Assembly (NCBI RefSeq): GCF_000349845.1
Contig: NC_020829.1
Coordinates: 5,339,001 to 5,403,000, forward strand
Length of the DNA stretch: 64,000 nucleotides
Reading direction: 5' to 3'
Source: Pseudomonas sp. ATCC 13867
GTDB lineage: Bacteria; Pseudomonadota; Gammaproteobacteria; Pseudomonadales; Pseudomonadaceae
The notes beneath the pieces are model-generated. The model ran no database searches. It saw nothing but the letters and a program-made list of their open reading frames with translations, and was not told the DNA's origin. A program made the position numbers and the translations under genes. Below, piece by piece: positions 54,001 to 64,000 of this stretch (position 1 is its first letter; each line of letters begins with the position of its first letter).

Positions 54001-54712
54001 AGGAGGTGATGTTGTAGCTGAAGTCCAGGGCATTGCCATCCGCATCCTCGATACGGGTGACGAAGTAGCTGCGCAGTTGCTGATCGGGAGAGACCGTTCC
54101 TTTCAGGTTGAAGATATATTTTCGCCCGTCAGGTGAAAACACCAGCAGACCGCCATCGCCCTTGTTCTGACTAGTCGGCAAACAGCGACCGATCCAGCGC
54201 GACTTGGTAATGAACGCATAATCGTTACCGTCACCGTTGGCCAGTACTTGCCGCGAGCCATCCGGCAATTCGAGAATCGGATTAAGACTGGAGGAGATTT
54301 CAGATATCTGACAGCCGTGGTTGGTATCTGCCTGGTTGAGATAGTTGTATTTCTGCGAAACCCAGATCCGGCCGAAATGCAAATCCCATCCGGTACCAAA
54401 AGGTGTACGAGCCGCATACCCGTTGCTGTATGGACCAACGCTATTCGTCACACTCTGGTAGTTACGCAGTATCTCGATATCCATGCCGCCGTTGCCGGGA
54501 ATCACCAGATCCCGAACCTGGATCTTGAGTGCGCCGCTGAACGGGTCGACGCTGTCTACCTGGCCATCGCTGGCATAGTTTCGGTCTGCATTGAAACCTG
54601 GGTCCTGGTATGACCCCACTGCCGCACTATTGAACTCTTCAGCTGCAGCCAGGTATTGGGAGCCGGCAAGGCACACCATCCATGTGACAGCGATTGCACG
54701 TTTACTGACCAT
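51062..54712 (-). CDS. Large secreted Rhs/YD-repeat protein lacking its own terminal core
   Basis: Start set at ATG 54712 (MVSKRAIAVTWMVCLAGSQY) behind AAGGAGAAACCT; 1216 aa. A Sec signal peptide is cleaved near residue 24. The mature protein has an N-terminal domain (VDPFSGALKIQVRDLVIPGN, IEILRNYQS) and some 30 YD-type repeats (for example GYDAVGNRTSQK, YAYDAMNRVTMIQLP, YDSRGFLASEFNP). It stops at GGFVEHIYLAGERVASRMQC, where Rhs proteins normally continue into YYHNDHLG...; that continuation is the next gene. It probably forms the cocoon-like shell that holds the second protein. It is AT-richer than the core genome but less so than the toxin end. Confidence 0.9.
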   Translation of the reverse strand: MVSKRAIAVTWMVCLAGSQYLAAAEEFNSAAVGSYQDPGFNADRNYASDGQVDSVDPFSGALKIQVRDLVIPGNGGMDIEILRNYQSVTNSVGPYSNGYAARTPFGTGWDLHFGRIWVSQKYNYLNQADTNHGCQISEISSSLNPILELPDGSRQVLANGDGNDYAFITKSRWIGRCLPTSQNKGDGGLLVFSPDGRKYIFNLKGTVSPDQQLRSYFVTRIEDADGNALDFSYNITSSNQLAPHHLLKRISASDGRTVSFSYSDESGTRATLSRISANGRYIDFDYVDANWGQGAKPHYLSAVKYPDGTRWTYSYNNSNSIVGTVPGRFSMTAMTSPARLKTSYDYDVLQLGVDVAEKLNVIKRRTLSGVTGVQPGNLVWEYTYTKGYSPGNDQTVERGPLQCITYEHVGTNTIANGASGVDQGLWKVGNLVRKSVAARGCGAALRTETYTWDRQDISGQKEMRRYNLLVENSTRAPILKQRVITQDGSTYITGYTYDRYGQPLTVSEQGQGSRTTSYTYTRPGGLWMLGKVANKTVSGIPGSISNSYTNSGRLSHTSRYGVATRYTYTPKGDLASETDANGRVAQHSDYYRGIAKRTVQPDGGIIGRAVNATGTLASLIDPLGRVTSYAYDAMNRVTMIQLPKSSVTRYDIGYNFTSIGVTETATRVGYTRVRQYNSLGHLISQKEQGGPSPIVSNATYQADGQKVFLSLPGYAVASSNGERFEYDGLGRRKLTRHADGTSISVSYGSNSETSVDERGNQTRRTYASYGDPVERGLIRIEQPASVTTIITRDHLGRVTALEQGGLKRTYTYDSRGFLASEFNPETQTTTYGYDAVGNRTSQKVGAADADYFAYDAMNRLTARNLAGGQTFAFSYDLGGRLLRQTSYQGTVWDFTYNAHDQIIQETLTLSTPRRSFSIGYGYNSLDQLHTITYPSGLQVFYNPDIYGRPTQAGSFASTVAYYPNGALKSLTFASGRTLTVGQDPQRLHPTDRRVGGLTQLPVPMAQRYLHDGAGNLTQQVDEVDGRYNQVMSYDGLDRLTGSSGIWGNAIFAYNNRNDLTAQNIGGRQLNYGYDSQGRLASIGGTLNFALTYNNRGNTTQGRSRYTYNSANQMMQFCIDPKWDCPSPTESYIYDPRGYRSVTTFATGIQELALYGQDGRLLREDFPADGGFVEHIYLAGERVASRMQCEFVDSNGNGVSNCQERRYPVAGRSGTVF

Positions 54713-54882
54713 AGGTTTCTCCTTGATTCCGCACGCCCGGTCAGCTCTCGCAGCCAGGCATATCAAGGTCAAACCTATATAAAAGTTCCCAGGAACATGG
54801 ATGGGAACGCCTCAGCCAATTTCCCACTTTTGCAGTGGAATTAATCGTCCGTCAGACTATGTCCCCCATTACGTCTGTCAGT

Positions 54883-54905
54883 AGGCGCGCATGGAATGCG
54901 CGCCT
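54883..54905 (-). terminator. Stem-loop after pchP
   Basis: AGGCGCGCAT and ATGCGCGCCT form a perfect 10-base stem around GGA, 20 bases after the pchP stop. No T-tract follows, so termination is plausible but not certain. The rest of 54713-54925 contains no gene I can see; the Rhs promoter should be here. Confidence 0.55.
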
Positions 54906-54925
54906 GATTGAGCCATATCGCAGAA

Positions 54926-55978
54926 TTACTGGATCTGCTCAGGCGTCACGATCACCCAGTTCTTGTCGGCGGTGACCGGCAGGCCAAGTTTTGCCTGGGC
55001 AGCCGCGTTCTGCTTGATCATCCCGTTGAGCTGGTCCATGTACTTGGGCTTGCGGTTGATCCACAGATGGATGCCGTTGTCGGCGGTGCCGTTGAACAGC
55101 ATGTAGCCGTCGCTGCTGGGGGTATCGCCGCCGACCAGGATCGGGCGCTTCCACGGGTCGATGTAGGTGAGGATCGCGGCCTGCTTGCCGGCCATCCAGG
55201 TCGCCGGGGTCCACAGGTAGGGGGTGACCTCCAGGTCCAGATTGGCTTTGGGATCGTACTTTCCGGCGCTGATCTGCTTGCGTGCGGTGGTCAGCTCGCC
55301 GGTCTTGCGGTTCTTCAGCAGGGTGGTGACGCCGATGACGTTCTCCGGCTTCACGTTGTAGCCGTACTTCGGATCGGAGGCGACCATGCGCACCAGTTCT
55401 TCATGGGCGGCGGTCATCACGTAGACCTCGATACCGTTCTCCATCAGCTTGTTGTACAGCTCGGCCTGCCCGGTGAAGACTTTCGGCGGGTTGATCTCGA
55501 TGGCCTTCACCGCGTCCCCCTCGTAGTAGGTGCTGGGGACCGGCTTGCCGTAGGCCATCAGCTCATCGACGTAGCCCTTGAGCTCCTTGAGGGTGAAGCC
55601 GGAGAACACCTGGGCGACCCAGGGGTAGCAGACCAGGTCGTCGATCTCGCACAGGCGGTAGTAGTAGCTGTTGAGGCTTTCCTTGTGGCCGTTGACGTCC
55701 TTGAACGGAATCAGCTTGAGCGACGGGTCGAGCTTCTCGCGGGTCAGCACGCCCTTCATTTCCAGGAACGGCAGCAGCGACTCTTCCAGATCGTACCGGT
55801 AGCTGGTGTTGTCCATGTCGAAGACCGCGAAGGCGCCCTGGTTGGCGTTGGCGGCGATCAGGGCGTCGAGCTGCTTGGCGGCGGCTTCCGGCCAGTGCTT
55901 GAGCTCGGTGGCGGCGAAGGCGGTGCTGGCGAGGCCGCCGAGTATCAGGCCGGCGATCAGGGAGCGGAAGGGCTTCAT
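54926..55978 (-). CDS. pchP: Phosphorylcholine phosphatase
   Basis: The 350-aa periplasmic HAD enzyme has a signal peptide (MKPFRSLIAGLILGGLASTA, cleavage after AFA at residue 22). HAD motif I is DMDNT (54-58), with later VYVMTAAHEEL (motif II Thr) and PILVGGDTPSSDGYML (motif IV). It matches P. aeruginosa PchP (PA5292), which with phospholipase C releases choline from host or membrane phosphatidylcholine/phosphorylcholine. In PAO1 it adjoins betT2; here the Rhs island has been inserted between. A decayed second copy lies at 46.6 kb. Confidence 0.95.
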   Translation of the reverse strand: MKPFRSLIAGLILGGLASTAFAATELKHWPEAAAKQLDALIAANANQGAFAVFDMDNTSYRYDLEESLLPFLEMKGVLTREKLDPSLKLIPFKDVNGHKESLNSYYYRLCEIDDLVCYPWVAQVFSGFTLKELKGYVDELMAYGKPVPSTYYEGDAVKAIEINPPKVFTGQAELYNKLMENGIEVYVMTAAHEELVRMVASDPKYGYNVKPENVIGVTTLLKNRKTGELTTARKQISAGKYDPKANLDLEVTPYLWTPATWMAGKQAAILTYIDPWKRPILVGGDTPSSDGYMLFNGTADNGIHLWINRKPKYMDQLNGMIKQNAAAQAKLGLPVTADKNWVIVTPEQIQ

Positions 55979-56139
55979 GGGGTTCCCCCGGTGGTGGTCT
56001 GGAAGGTTGGGGAAGTCCGCCTCGCGGCCCTTCCCTGGACTAGTCCACCTCTGACCCTAGCAAAGCCCTGTTTCAACTCGACGACCGAAGCCGACACGGA
56101 ACGTCGTGTCCGCGCCAGGACATGTCTGTTCGCGGCGCC

Positions 56140-57060
56140 CTAGTCGAGCAGCTCGACCGCCGGCAACTGCATGGCCTGGACCTCGGCCTGGAGGAAGTCG
56201 CGCAGCCGGCGCAGGCGCTCCTGATGCCGGCGCGCCCGTGGCCAGACCAGGTAATAGCTCTCGCCGCTGCCCACCGCGCTGGGCCAGGGCAGCGCCAGGC
56301 GGCCCTGGTTGGCATCCTCGGCGACCATCACCAGGTCGCCGATGGACACGCCGTAGCCGCGAGTCGCGGCGACGATGCCCAGTTCCAGGGTGTCGAAGAC
56401 CTGGCCGCCCTTGAGCGAAACCTGCTCGCTCAGCCCCATGCGCTGCAACCAGCGACGCCAATCGCGGCGGTCCGGCGTCGGATGCAGCAGCTCGGCGCCG
56501 GCCAGGCGTTCGGCGTCCCAGGGGCCGTCCGCCAGCAAGGCGGGCGAGCCCACCGGGATCAGGTACTCGGGGAACAACAGCGTGACCTCCCAATCCGGCG
56601 GGAAATGCCCGGCGCTGAGCAGCACGGCGCAGTCGAAGGGCTCGTGGACGAAATCCACCCGGTCCACGTCCATCCAGGCGCTGGTCAACTGCACTTCGAC
56701 ATCGCTGTTGCGCATGCGGAAGTTGCTCAACCGCGCCAGCAGCCAGCGCATGGTCAGGGTCGAGGGCGCCTTCAGGCGCAGCACACCTTCCTCCGCGCGC
56801 AGGCTGGAACAGGCGCGCTCCAACGCATCGAAGCCGTCGCGCAGGCCGGGCAGCAGCAGGCGCGCCGGCTCGGTCAGCTCCAGTTGCCGGCCGCGCCGCT
56901 GGAACAGGCGGCAGGCGAAGTGCTCTTCCAGGGTCTTGATGTGCCGGCTCACCGCGCTCTGGGTGATCGCCAGTTCCTCGGCGGCGCGGGTGAAGGAGGC
57001 ATGCCGGGCGGCGGCCTCGAAGGCGCGCAGGGCATAGAGGGGCGGCAACTGACGGTTCAT
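56140..57060 (-). CDS. LysR-family regulator (GcvA-like)
   Basis: Start set at ATG 57060 (MNRQLPPLYALRAFEAAARH), 306 aa. The winged helix covers residues 5-65 (HASFTRAAEELAITQSAVSR, HIKTLEEHFACRLFQR) and the rest is a LysR substrate-binding domain (LRLKAPSTLTMRWLLARLSN, the GcvA/AmpR subclass signature). It diverges from the MATE gene and corresponds to PA5293. It may control the neighbouring efflux gene; ligand unknown. Confidence 0.92.
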   Translation of the reverse strand: MNRQLPPLYALRAFEAAARHASFTRAAEELAITQSAVSRHIKTLEEHFACRLFQRRGRQLELTEPARLLLPGLRDGFDALERACSSLRAEEGVLRLKAPSTLTMRWLLARLSNFRMRNSDVEVQLTSAWMDVDRVDFVHEPFDCAVLLSAGHFPPDWEVTLLFPEYLIPVGSPALLADGPWDAERLAGAELLHPTPDRRDWRRWLQRMGLSEQVSLKGGQVFDTLELGIVAATRGYGVSIGDLVMVAEDANQGRLALPWPSAVGSGESYYLVWPRARRHQERLRRLRDFLQAEVQAMQLPAVELLD

Positions 57061-57208
57061 CGCGGACTCCAGGGACAAACAGGCATGAGTATGACTCATG
57101 AATGGCATCGTTTTTTTCCTTTTGTGCCCACCCGTGCAGACACCGGAAAATGAGGAACTTTCCATTCGGACGGCCCCACTGCGGGCTACTGCTGACTGAG
57201 CCTGACTC

Positions 57209-58594
57209 ATGAAACGCCTGTACCGTGACGAACTCGCCGCCATCCTCCGCCTGGCCGGCCCGCTGATCGCCGCTCAGCTGGCCTACGTGGCCATGGTGTT
57301 CACCGACACGGTGATGATGGGCAAGCTCGGCCGCGAGGCCCTGGCCAGCGGCGGCCTGGGCGCGTCCAGCTATGCGCTGGTCTCCACCTTCTGCGTCGGC
57401 GTGGTGGCCGCCACCGGCAACCTGGTCGCCATTCGTCACGGGGCGCGGGACACATCTGGAGTAGTCCAGGCCACCCAGGCCGGCCTGTGGATCGGCCTCG
57501 CGCTGTCGCTGCTGGCGGGGCTGCTGCTGTGGAACCTGGGGCCGATCCTGCTGACGTTCGGCCAGGCGCCGGAAACCGTCACCGGTACCCTGAGCTTCCT
57601 GCGCAGCATCGTCTTCGCCCTGCCCGGCTACATGGTCTTCATGGTGCTGCGCGGCTTCACCAGCGCCATCGAGCGTACCGGCCCGGTCATGGCGATCAGC
57701 GTGATCGGCGCGCTGGCCAACTTCGCCCTCAACTACGCCTTCATCGAAGGCCTGTTCGGCCTGCCGCGCCTGGGGCTGGCGGGGATCGGCCTGGTCACCG
57801 CCGTGGTGATGAACGCCCTGCCGGTGATCCTCGCGCTGTACCTGCGCTGGCACCCGGCCTACAGCGCCTATCCGCTGCTGCGCGGGCTGTCGCGGCCGGA
57901 CTTCAAAGTGATCGGCGAGTCCCTGCGCCTGGGCCTGTCCATCGGCGGTACCTACGCGGTGGAGTCGGGGATGTTCACCGTCGCCACGCTGTGCATGGGC
58001 GCCATCGGCAGCACCGCGCTGGCCGCGCACCAGATCGCCATCCAGTCGGTGTACGTGGCCTTCATGGTGCCGGTGGGGATTTCCTACGCGGTGACCTTCC
58101 GCATCGGCCAGCACTACGGCGCCGGTCGACTGGTCGAGGCGCGCCGGGCCGGACGGCTGGGAATCGGCTTCGGCGCCAGTTGCATGTTCGCCTTCGCCGC
58201 ACTGTTCTGGCTGGCGCCGGAAGTGGTCATCGGCCTGTTCCTCGACCATGACGACCCAGCCAACCAGGAGGTGGTGAAACTGGCCGTCAGCCTGCTGGCC
58301 ATCGCCGCCTGGTTCGAGCTGTTCGACGGCACCCAGAGCATCGCTATGGGCGCGATTCGCGGCCTGAAGGATGCGCGCACCACCTTCCTGGTCGGGCTGG
58401 CCGGCTACTGGCTGGTGGGTGTGCCGATGGCGCTGCTGCTCGCCTTCCCGCTTGGCTGGGGGCCTGGCGGCGTGTGGTGGGGACTGGCATCGGGGCTGGC
58501 GTGCGCGGCGATCGGCCTGTGCCTGGCGTTCGAAGCCAAGACCGCCCGGCTGCTGCGGCCGCAGGCGGCGGGCAACGCCCTCGGCACCTGCTAG
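57209..58594 (+). CDS. MATE-family multidrug/Na+ or H+ antiporter
   Basis: The 461-aa protein has twelve expected helices and the MATE pattern: AILRLAGPLIAAQLAYVAMV, DTVMMGKLGREALASGGLGA, GALANFALNYAFIEGLFGLP and the second-half repeat VESGMFTVATLCMGAIGSTA. It exports cationic drugs or dyes using an ion gradient. It corresponds to PA5294. Divergent from the LysR gene with 148 bases between. The TAG stop is inside the CTAG that bounds the short MITE-like element. Confidence 0.93.
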   Translation: MKRLYRDELAAILRLAGPLIAAQLAYVAMVFTDTVMMGKLGREALASGGLGASSYALVSTFCVGVVAATGNLVAIRHGARDTSGVVQATQAGLWIGLALSLLAGLLLWNLGPILLTFGQAPETVTGTLSFLRSIVFALPGYMVFMVLRGFTSAIERTGPVMAISVIGALANFALNYAFIEGLFGLPRLGLAGIGLVTAVVMNALPVILALYLRWHPAYSAYPLLRGLSRPDFKVIGESLRLGLSIGGTYAVESGMFTVATLCMGAIGSTALAAHQIAIQSVYVAFMVPVGISYAVTFRIGQHYGAGRLVEARRAGRLGIGFGASCMFAFAALFWLAPEVVIGLFLDHDDPANQEVVKLAVSLLAIAAWFELFDGTQSIAMGAIRGLKDARTTFLVGLAGYWLVGVPMALLLAFPLGWGPGGVWWGLASGLACAAIGLCLAFEAKTARLLRPQAAGNALGTC

Positions 58595-58670
58595 TGACCT
58601 GTACGGTTAATTCGGCAATTGAAGCCTGGCGCCGAAATTGATTAGTCGAATTAGCCACACAGGCCACTAG
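58591..58670. mobile_element. CTAG-bounded MITE-like palindromic element, internally deleted form
   Basis: The 80-base element has the same ends as the 165-base copy at 43.5 kb, with CTAG on both sides and the same inverted repeats (left TGACCTGTACGGTTAATTCG, right complement TGGCCTGTGTGGCTAATTCG). It lacks 85 interior bases; the missing part in the long copy is flanked by GAAG direct repeats, which suggests slippage. Again both convergent neighbours stop exactly at the bounding CTAG. Confidence 0.8.
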
Positions 58671-60346
58671 CTACTGATCGGATCCTGCAGGCGCAAGGCG
58701 CGATTGGCGCCGAACACCAGGAAACGCGTCAACTCCGCCAGGGGCAGCGGGCGGCTGATCCAGTAGCCCTGGACCTGGTCGCAACCGAACTGGTTCAGCT
58801 GGTTCTGCTGCTCGATGGTCTCGACCCCCTCGGCCACCACCTCGAGGTTCAGGTTGTGCGCCAGGTTGATCATCGCCCGCACCAGTTGCAGGTTCTCGGG
58901 GCGCTCGTGCATGCCGCCGACGAAGCTCTTGTCGATCTTCAGCAGGGTGATCGGCAGGCTGTTGAGGTGCACGAAGGACGAGAAACCGGTGCCAAAGTCA
59001 TCCAGCGAGAAGCGCACACCCAGCCGGCCGAGAACCTGCATGGTCTGCAGCACCTGGTCGCTGCGGCGCATCACGGCGGTTTCGGTGAGCTCGAACTCCA
59101 GCCACCGGGCGTCGACGCCGCGCTCGCGGATCAGGCGCTCCAAGGTCGGCAGCAACTGGCTGTCCTGGAACTGGCGGAACGACAGGTTGATCGCCATGTG
59201 CAGCGGCGGCAGGCCGCGCCCGCGCAGCCACTGCATGTCGCGCAGGGCGCGGGAGATCACCCAGTAGCCGAGCGGCACGATCAGCCCGCTCTCCTCCGCC
59301 AGCGGTACGAAGTCCCCCGGCGTGAGCAGGCCACGGTCGGGATGGCGCCAGCGCACCAGCGCCTCCAGGCCGACGATGCGGCCATCGTGCAGGTCCAGGC
59401 GCGGCTGGTAGTGCAGCTCCAGCTCGTCGCGCCGCAGGGCTCGGCGCAGTTCGCTCTCCAGGTCCGCAAGGCTGCGCGCGCCGCGGTTGATGCGGTCATC
59501 GAACACATGGAAGGTACAGCCCTGGCGAGACTTGGCCTGCTGCATGGCGATGTGCGCGTGCCACATCAACGGGTCGGCGCTGTCGCCGGCGCGGGCGTTG
59601 GCCATACCCAGGCTGCAACCCAGCAGCAGGCTTTCGCCCTCGACCCAGTAAGGCTCGCCCAGGACCTCGATGATGTGTTCGGCGATCTTCTCCACCCGTT
59701 CCGGGTCACGGCGGGTATCCAGCAGCAGGGCGAACTCGTCGCTGCCCAGGCGGGCAATCTGGTCACCGTTGTCCAACTGCGCCTTGAGACGGCCGACCAC
59801 CTGCAGGATCAGCCGGTCGCCGGCCTGGTGGCCGAGGGCATCGTTGACGTGGCGGAAGTTGTCCAGGTCCAGATGCCCCAGCGCCAGGCCACGGCCGCCG
59901 CACTCGCTGAGGCGGGCGGCGAGCAGGGTCTGGAAGCCCTGGCGGTTGGCGATGCCGGTCAGCGGGTCCTGTTCGGCCAGGCTCTGCAGGGTGTGTTGCA
60001 GCGAGGTGCGCTCGCGCACGTAGCGCAGGCAACGGCGCAGTACTTCGGCATTGAGACTTTCGGCAGCCAGCCAGTCGGCGACGCCCACCGGATCCTCCGA
60101 GGGCTCGCGTTCGAGCAGCAGGACCATCGGCAGGTGACACTGGTGTGGGCACGGCAGCTTGCCAGGCGTGGCCAGGACCAGGCCGACCTGTTCCTCATCG
60201 AACAGGCTGCTGGCGGCCTCCCAGGAGGGCGCGGTGATCAGCGAATAGCCCTGTCCCAACGCGGCCAGGTGCCCGCGAAGTAGCTGGGCCCACTGCGGCG
60301 TTTCCGCCAACAGGAGCAGGCGCGCTGGTTCGACCGACGCTACCAA
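58667..60346 (-). CDS. Degenerate-REC GGDEF-EAL protein, probable c-di-GMP phosphodiesterase
   Basis: The 559-aa protein has an N-terminal receiver-like domain (LLLLAETPQWAQLLRGHLAA...) lacking a clear phospho-acceptor Asp, a GGDEF domain with GSDEF (201-205) and an EAL domain with intact EAL (328-330) and downstream FELTETAVMRR, DDFGTGFSSF, KIDKSFVGG and AEGVETIEQ. The altered GGDEF suggests loss of cyclase activity, so it should act as phosphodiesterase. It corresponds to PA5295, described in P. aeruginosa as ProE, which lowers exopolysaccharide production. It converges with the MATE gene at a MITE-like element. Confidence 0.92.
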   Translation of the reverse strand: MVASVEPARLLLLAETPQWAQLLRGHLAALGQGYSLITAPSWEAASSLFDEEQVGLVLATPGKLPCPHQCHLPMVLLLEREPSEDPVGVADWLAAESLNAEVLRRCLRYVRERTSLQHTLQSLAEQDPLTGIANRQGFQTLLAARLSECGGRGLALGHLDLDNFRHVNDALGHQAGDRLILQVVGRLKAQLDNGDQIARLGSDEFALLLDTRRDPERVEKIAEHIIEVLGEPYWVEGESLLLGCSLGMANARAGDSADPLMWHAHIAMQQAKSRQGCTFHVFDDRINRGARSLADLESELRRALRRDELELHYQPRLDLHDGRIVGLEALVRWRHPDRGLLTPGDFVPLAEESGLIVPLGYWVISRALRDMQWLRGRGLPPLHMAINLSFRQFQDSQLLPTLERLIRERGVDARWLEFELTETAVMRRSDQVLQTMQVLGRLGVRFSLDDFGTGFSSFVHLNSLPITLLKIDKSFVGGMHERPENLQLVRAMINLAHNLNLEVVAEGVETIEQQNQLNQFGCDQVQGYWISRPLPLAELTRFLVFGANRALRLQDPISS

Positions 60347-60635
60347 GCGACCCCCATGTCCATGCGATGGGAAGAAACATGGCGCCGTCCCTGTGCCTGC
60401 CCTCCCGGTTTTGAAGCCTCCGTCGTATCCGGCTCCCCCGATACGGACGTGGCTTCCGAGAAACTCTTAAGAGTTTTCTTCAACTATTGCCTTCACAAGC
60501 CTAATACAAGTACGGATTTATCCAAAACCAGGAAGCACGATCCCGTCACAGATCGCCGCTATTCCGAGCGGCACCCCGGCGCCCGGCATGGCCTGCTAGA
60601 ATACGCGCCCGCTCCACTACAGACCCCCGCCTTTC

Positions 60636-63462
<2,827 letters not shown>

Positions 63463-63479
63463 TCGCCCCACGCGTATAG

Positions 63480-63510
63480 AAGGCGGGTACCGCAAGGGCC
63501 CGCCTTTTTT
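63480..63510 (+). terminator. Intrinsic terminator of xpt
   Basis: AAGGCGGG and CCCGCCTT pair and are followed by TTTT, 17 bases after the xpt stop. Confidence 0.9.
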
Positions 63511-63664
63511 CATGCCCGTGTCCCGGCGGATCTTGTCCGCGATCCGCCGGCAGACGGCCGTGCGGTTCGCGCGCAAGCTCGCTCGTTCCGTACTGACCGT
63601 CAGCCCCGCCAGCAGCAGGCGCTGGAGCGGTTTCGCCGCGCAGTGCTGCACAGATCGCAGGCAT

Positions 63665-63687
63665 GAAAAAGCCGCCCGGAGGCGGCT
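63665..63687 (-). terminator. Intrinsic terminator of the cytochrome c5 gene
   Basis: AGCCGCC and GGCGGCT pair around CGGA, 20 bases after the stop. On the minus strand the stem is followed by TTTTCATG. Confidence 0.85.
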
Positions 63688-63707
63688 CTTTCGGCACAGG
63701 CCGGCGC

Positions 63708-64000
63708 TTACAGGCCAGACATGTTATGAATCGCGGCTTTCAGCTCGTCATCCGAGCAGTCGGCACAGGTGCCTTTCGGCGGCATGGCGTTGAAGCCGGA
63801 GATGGCCTTGGCCAGCAGGCCATCGATACCACCCTGCTCCTTCGCACGCTTGTCCCATTCAGCCTTGTCGCCCACTTTCGGCGCGCCCAGCAAGCCGGTG
63901 CCGTGGCAGTTGGTGCAGACCTTGCCGACGATCTCTTCGCCCGAACGCGGAGCACCGCCGCCACCGGCCGATGCGACGGCGCCAACGCCTTCGCATTCCT
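63708..64000 (-). CDS. cycB: Cytochrome c5, C-terminal part (cut by window edge)
   Basis: The last 97 codons are in the window. The heme attachment motif CTNCH is at about 31 residues into the visible part, in GEEIVGKVCTNCHGTGLLGA, and the methionine ligand is in SGFNAMPPKGTCADC. The two Cys in the latter segment (CADC) form the disulfide typical of c5 cytochromes. It is a periplasmic electron carrier and corresponds to PA5300 (cycB). The open frame continues beyond 64000, so the signal peptide is not visible. Confidence 0.9.
   Translation of the reverse strand, partial: ECEGVGAVASAGGGGAPRSGEEIVGKVCTNCHGTGLLGAPKVGDKAEWDKRAKEQGGIDGLLAKAISGFNAMPPKGTCADCSDDELKAAIHNMSGL

Noticed and set aside
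50126..54712. T6SS-delivered Rhs effector
   Set aside because: No PAAR or VgrG-like N-terminus; both proteins have Sec signal peptides, and no T6SS genes are nearby.
56057..58249. Long minus-strand open frame spanning pieces of the MATE and LysR genes
   Set aside because: It only joins antisense of the MATE gene with an out-of-frame copy of the LysR gene, and has no own motif.

Overview
This is about 64 kb of GC-rich chromosome from a Pseudomonas, most likely a P. aeruginosa-group relative of the nitroreducens/citronellolis type. The evidence is gene content, the order of two housekeeping blocks as I remember it from P. aeruginosa PAO1, and pseudomonad REP repeats. The species cannot be fixed from the sequence alone. 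There are no rRNA or tRNA genes, no CRISPR array and no intact prophage or IS.

Layout. (1) 1-9820, minus strand: an accessory exopolysaccharide/O-antigen-type operon with two glycosyltransferases plus a third cut by the window edge, a WbqC-like protein, a Wzc-type tyrosine autokinase, a Wzx-type flippase, a DegT aminotransferase and an FAD oxidoreductase. It also carries its own RfaH-like antiterminator. The promoter-proximal stretch 9821-10680 has a TTGACA-N17-TATTAC promoter, an untranslated leader of about 825 nt and two ops-like elements (GGCGGTAGNNT), as expected for RfaH-controlled transcription. A PAS-GGDEF diguanylate cyclase lies just upstream. (2) 11974-19920: desA, a PAS-GGDEF-EAL protein and the sulfate-uptake cluster oscA-sbp-cysTWA. 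(3) 20016-28376: TetR/SDR/2-hydroxychromene-2-carboxylate-isomerase-like genes, XRE and Crp/Fnr regulators, ppk2, a CorA-type transporter and small conserved genes. (4) 28469-46425: conserved core with cyaA, rnk, cyaY, lptM-lysA-dapF-DUF484-xerC-yigB, sutA, yjbQ, glnK-amtB, ubiK, comM, a MocR regulator and a TlpA-like thioredoxin. (5) 46426-54925: a choline-related segment (betT, a decayed pchP-like fragment) followed by an AT-rich Rhs island. (6) 54926-64000: pchP, LysR/MATE, a GGDEF-EAL protein, rep, xpt and a partial cytochrome c5 gene.

The most interesting locus is the Rhs island (49.2-54.7 kb, minus strand). The Rhs protein is encoded as two separately Sec-targeted polypeptides: a 1216-aa YD-repeat shell and a 306-aa protein that carries the terminal Rhs core and a C-terminal domain with a HELVGH (HExxxH) zinc-peptidase-like motif. 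Two paralogous small exported proteins follow. They are candidate periplasmic immunity proteins with a pattern that recalls TIMP-type metalloprotease inhibitors. The second is preceded by a decayed C-terminal tail that resembles the end of the intact toxin domain, so it looks like a displaced toxin-tip/immunity cassette. No VgrG, PAAR or T6SS gene is nearby.

Other structural signals: a CTAG-bounded MITE-like palindromic element occurs twice (43.5 and 58.6 kb), each time exactly between convergent genes so that both genes stop at the duplicated CTAG. REP pairs sit in five intergenic regions, and one supplies the stop codon of a TetR gene. Clean operator-like palindromes flank the XRE and TetR regulators. 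Three c-di-GMP enzymes share the window with the polysaccharide operon, but a functional link between them is inference.
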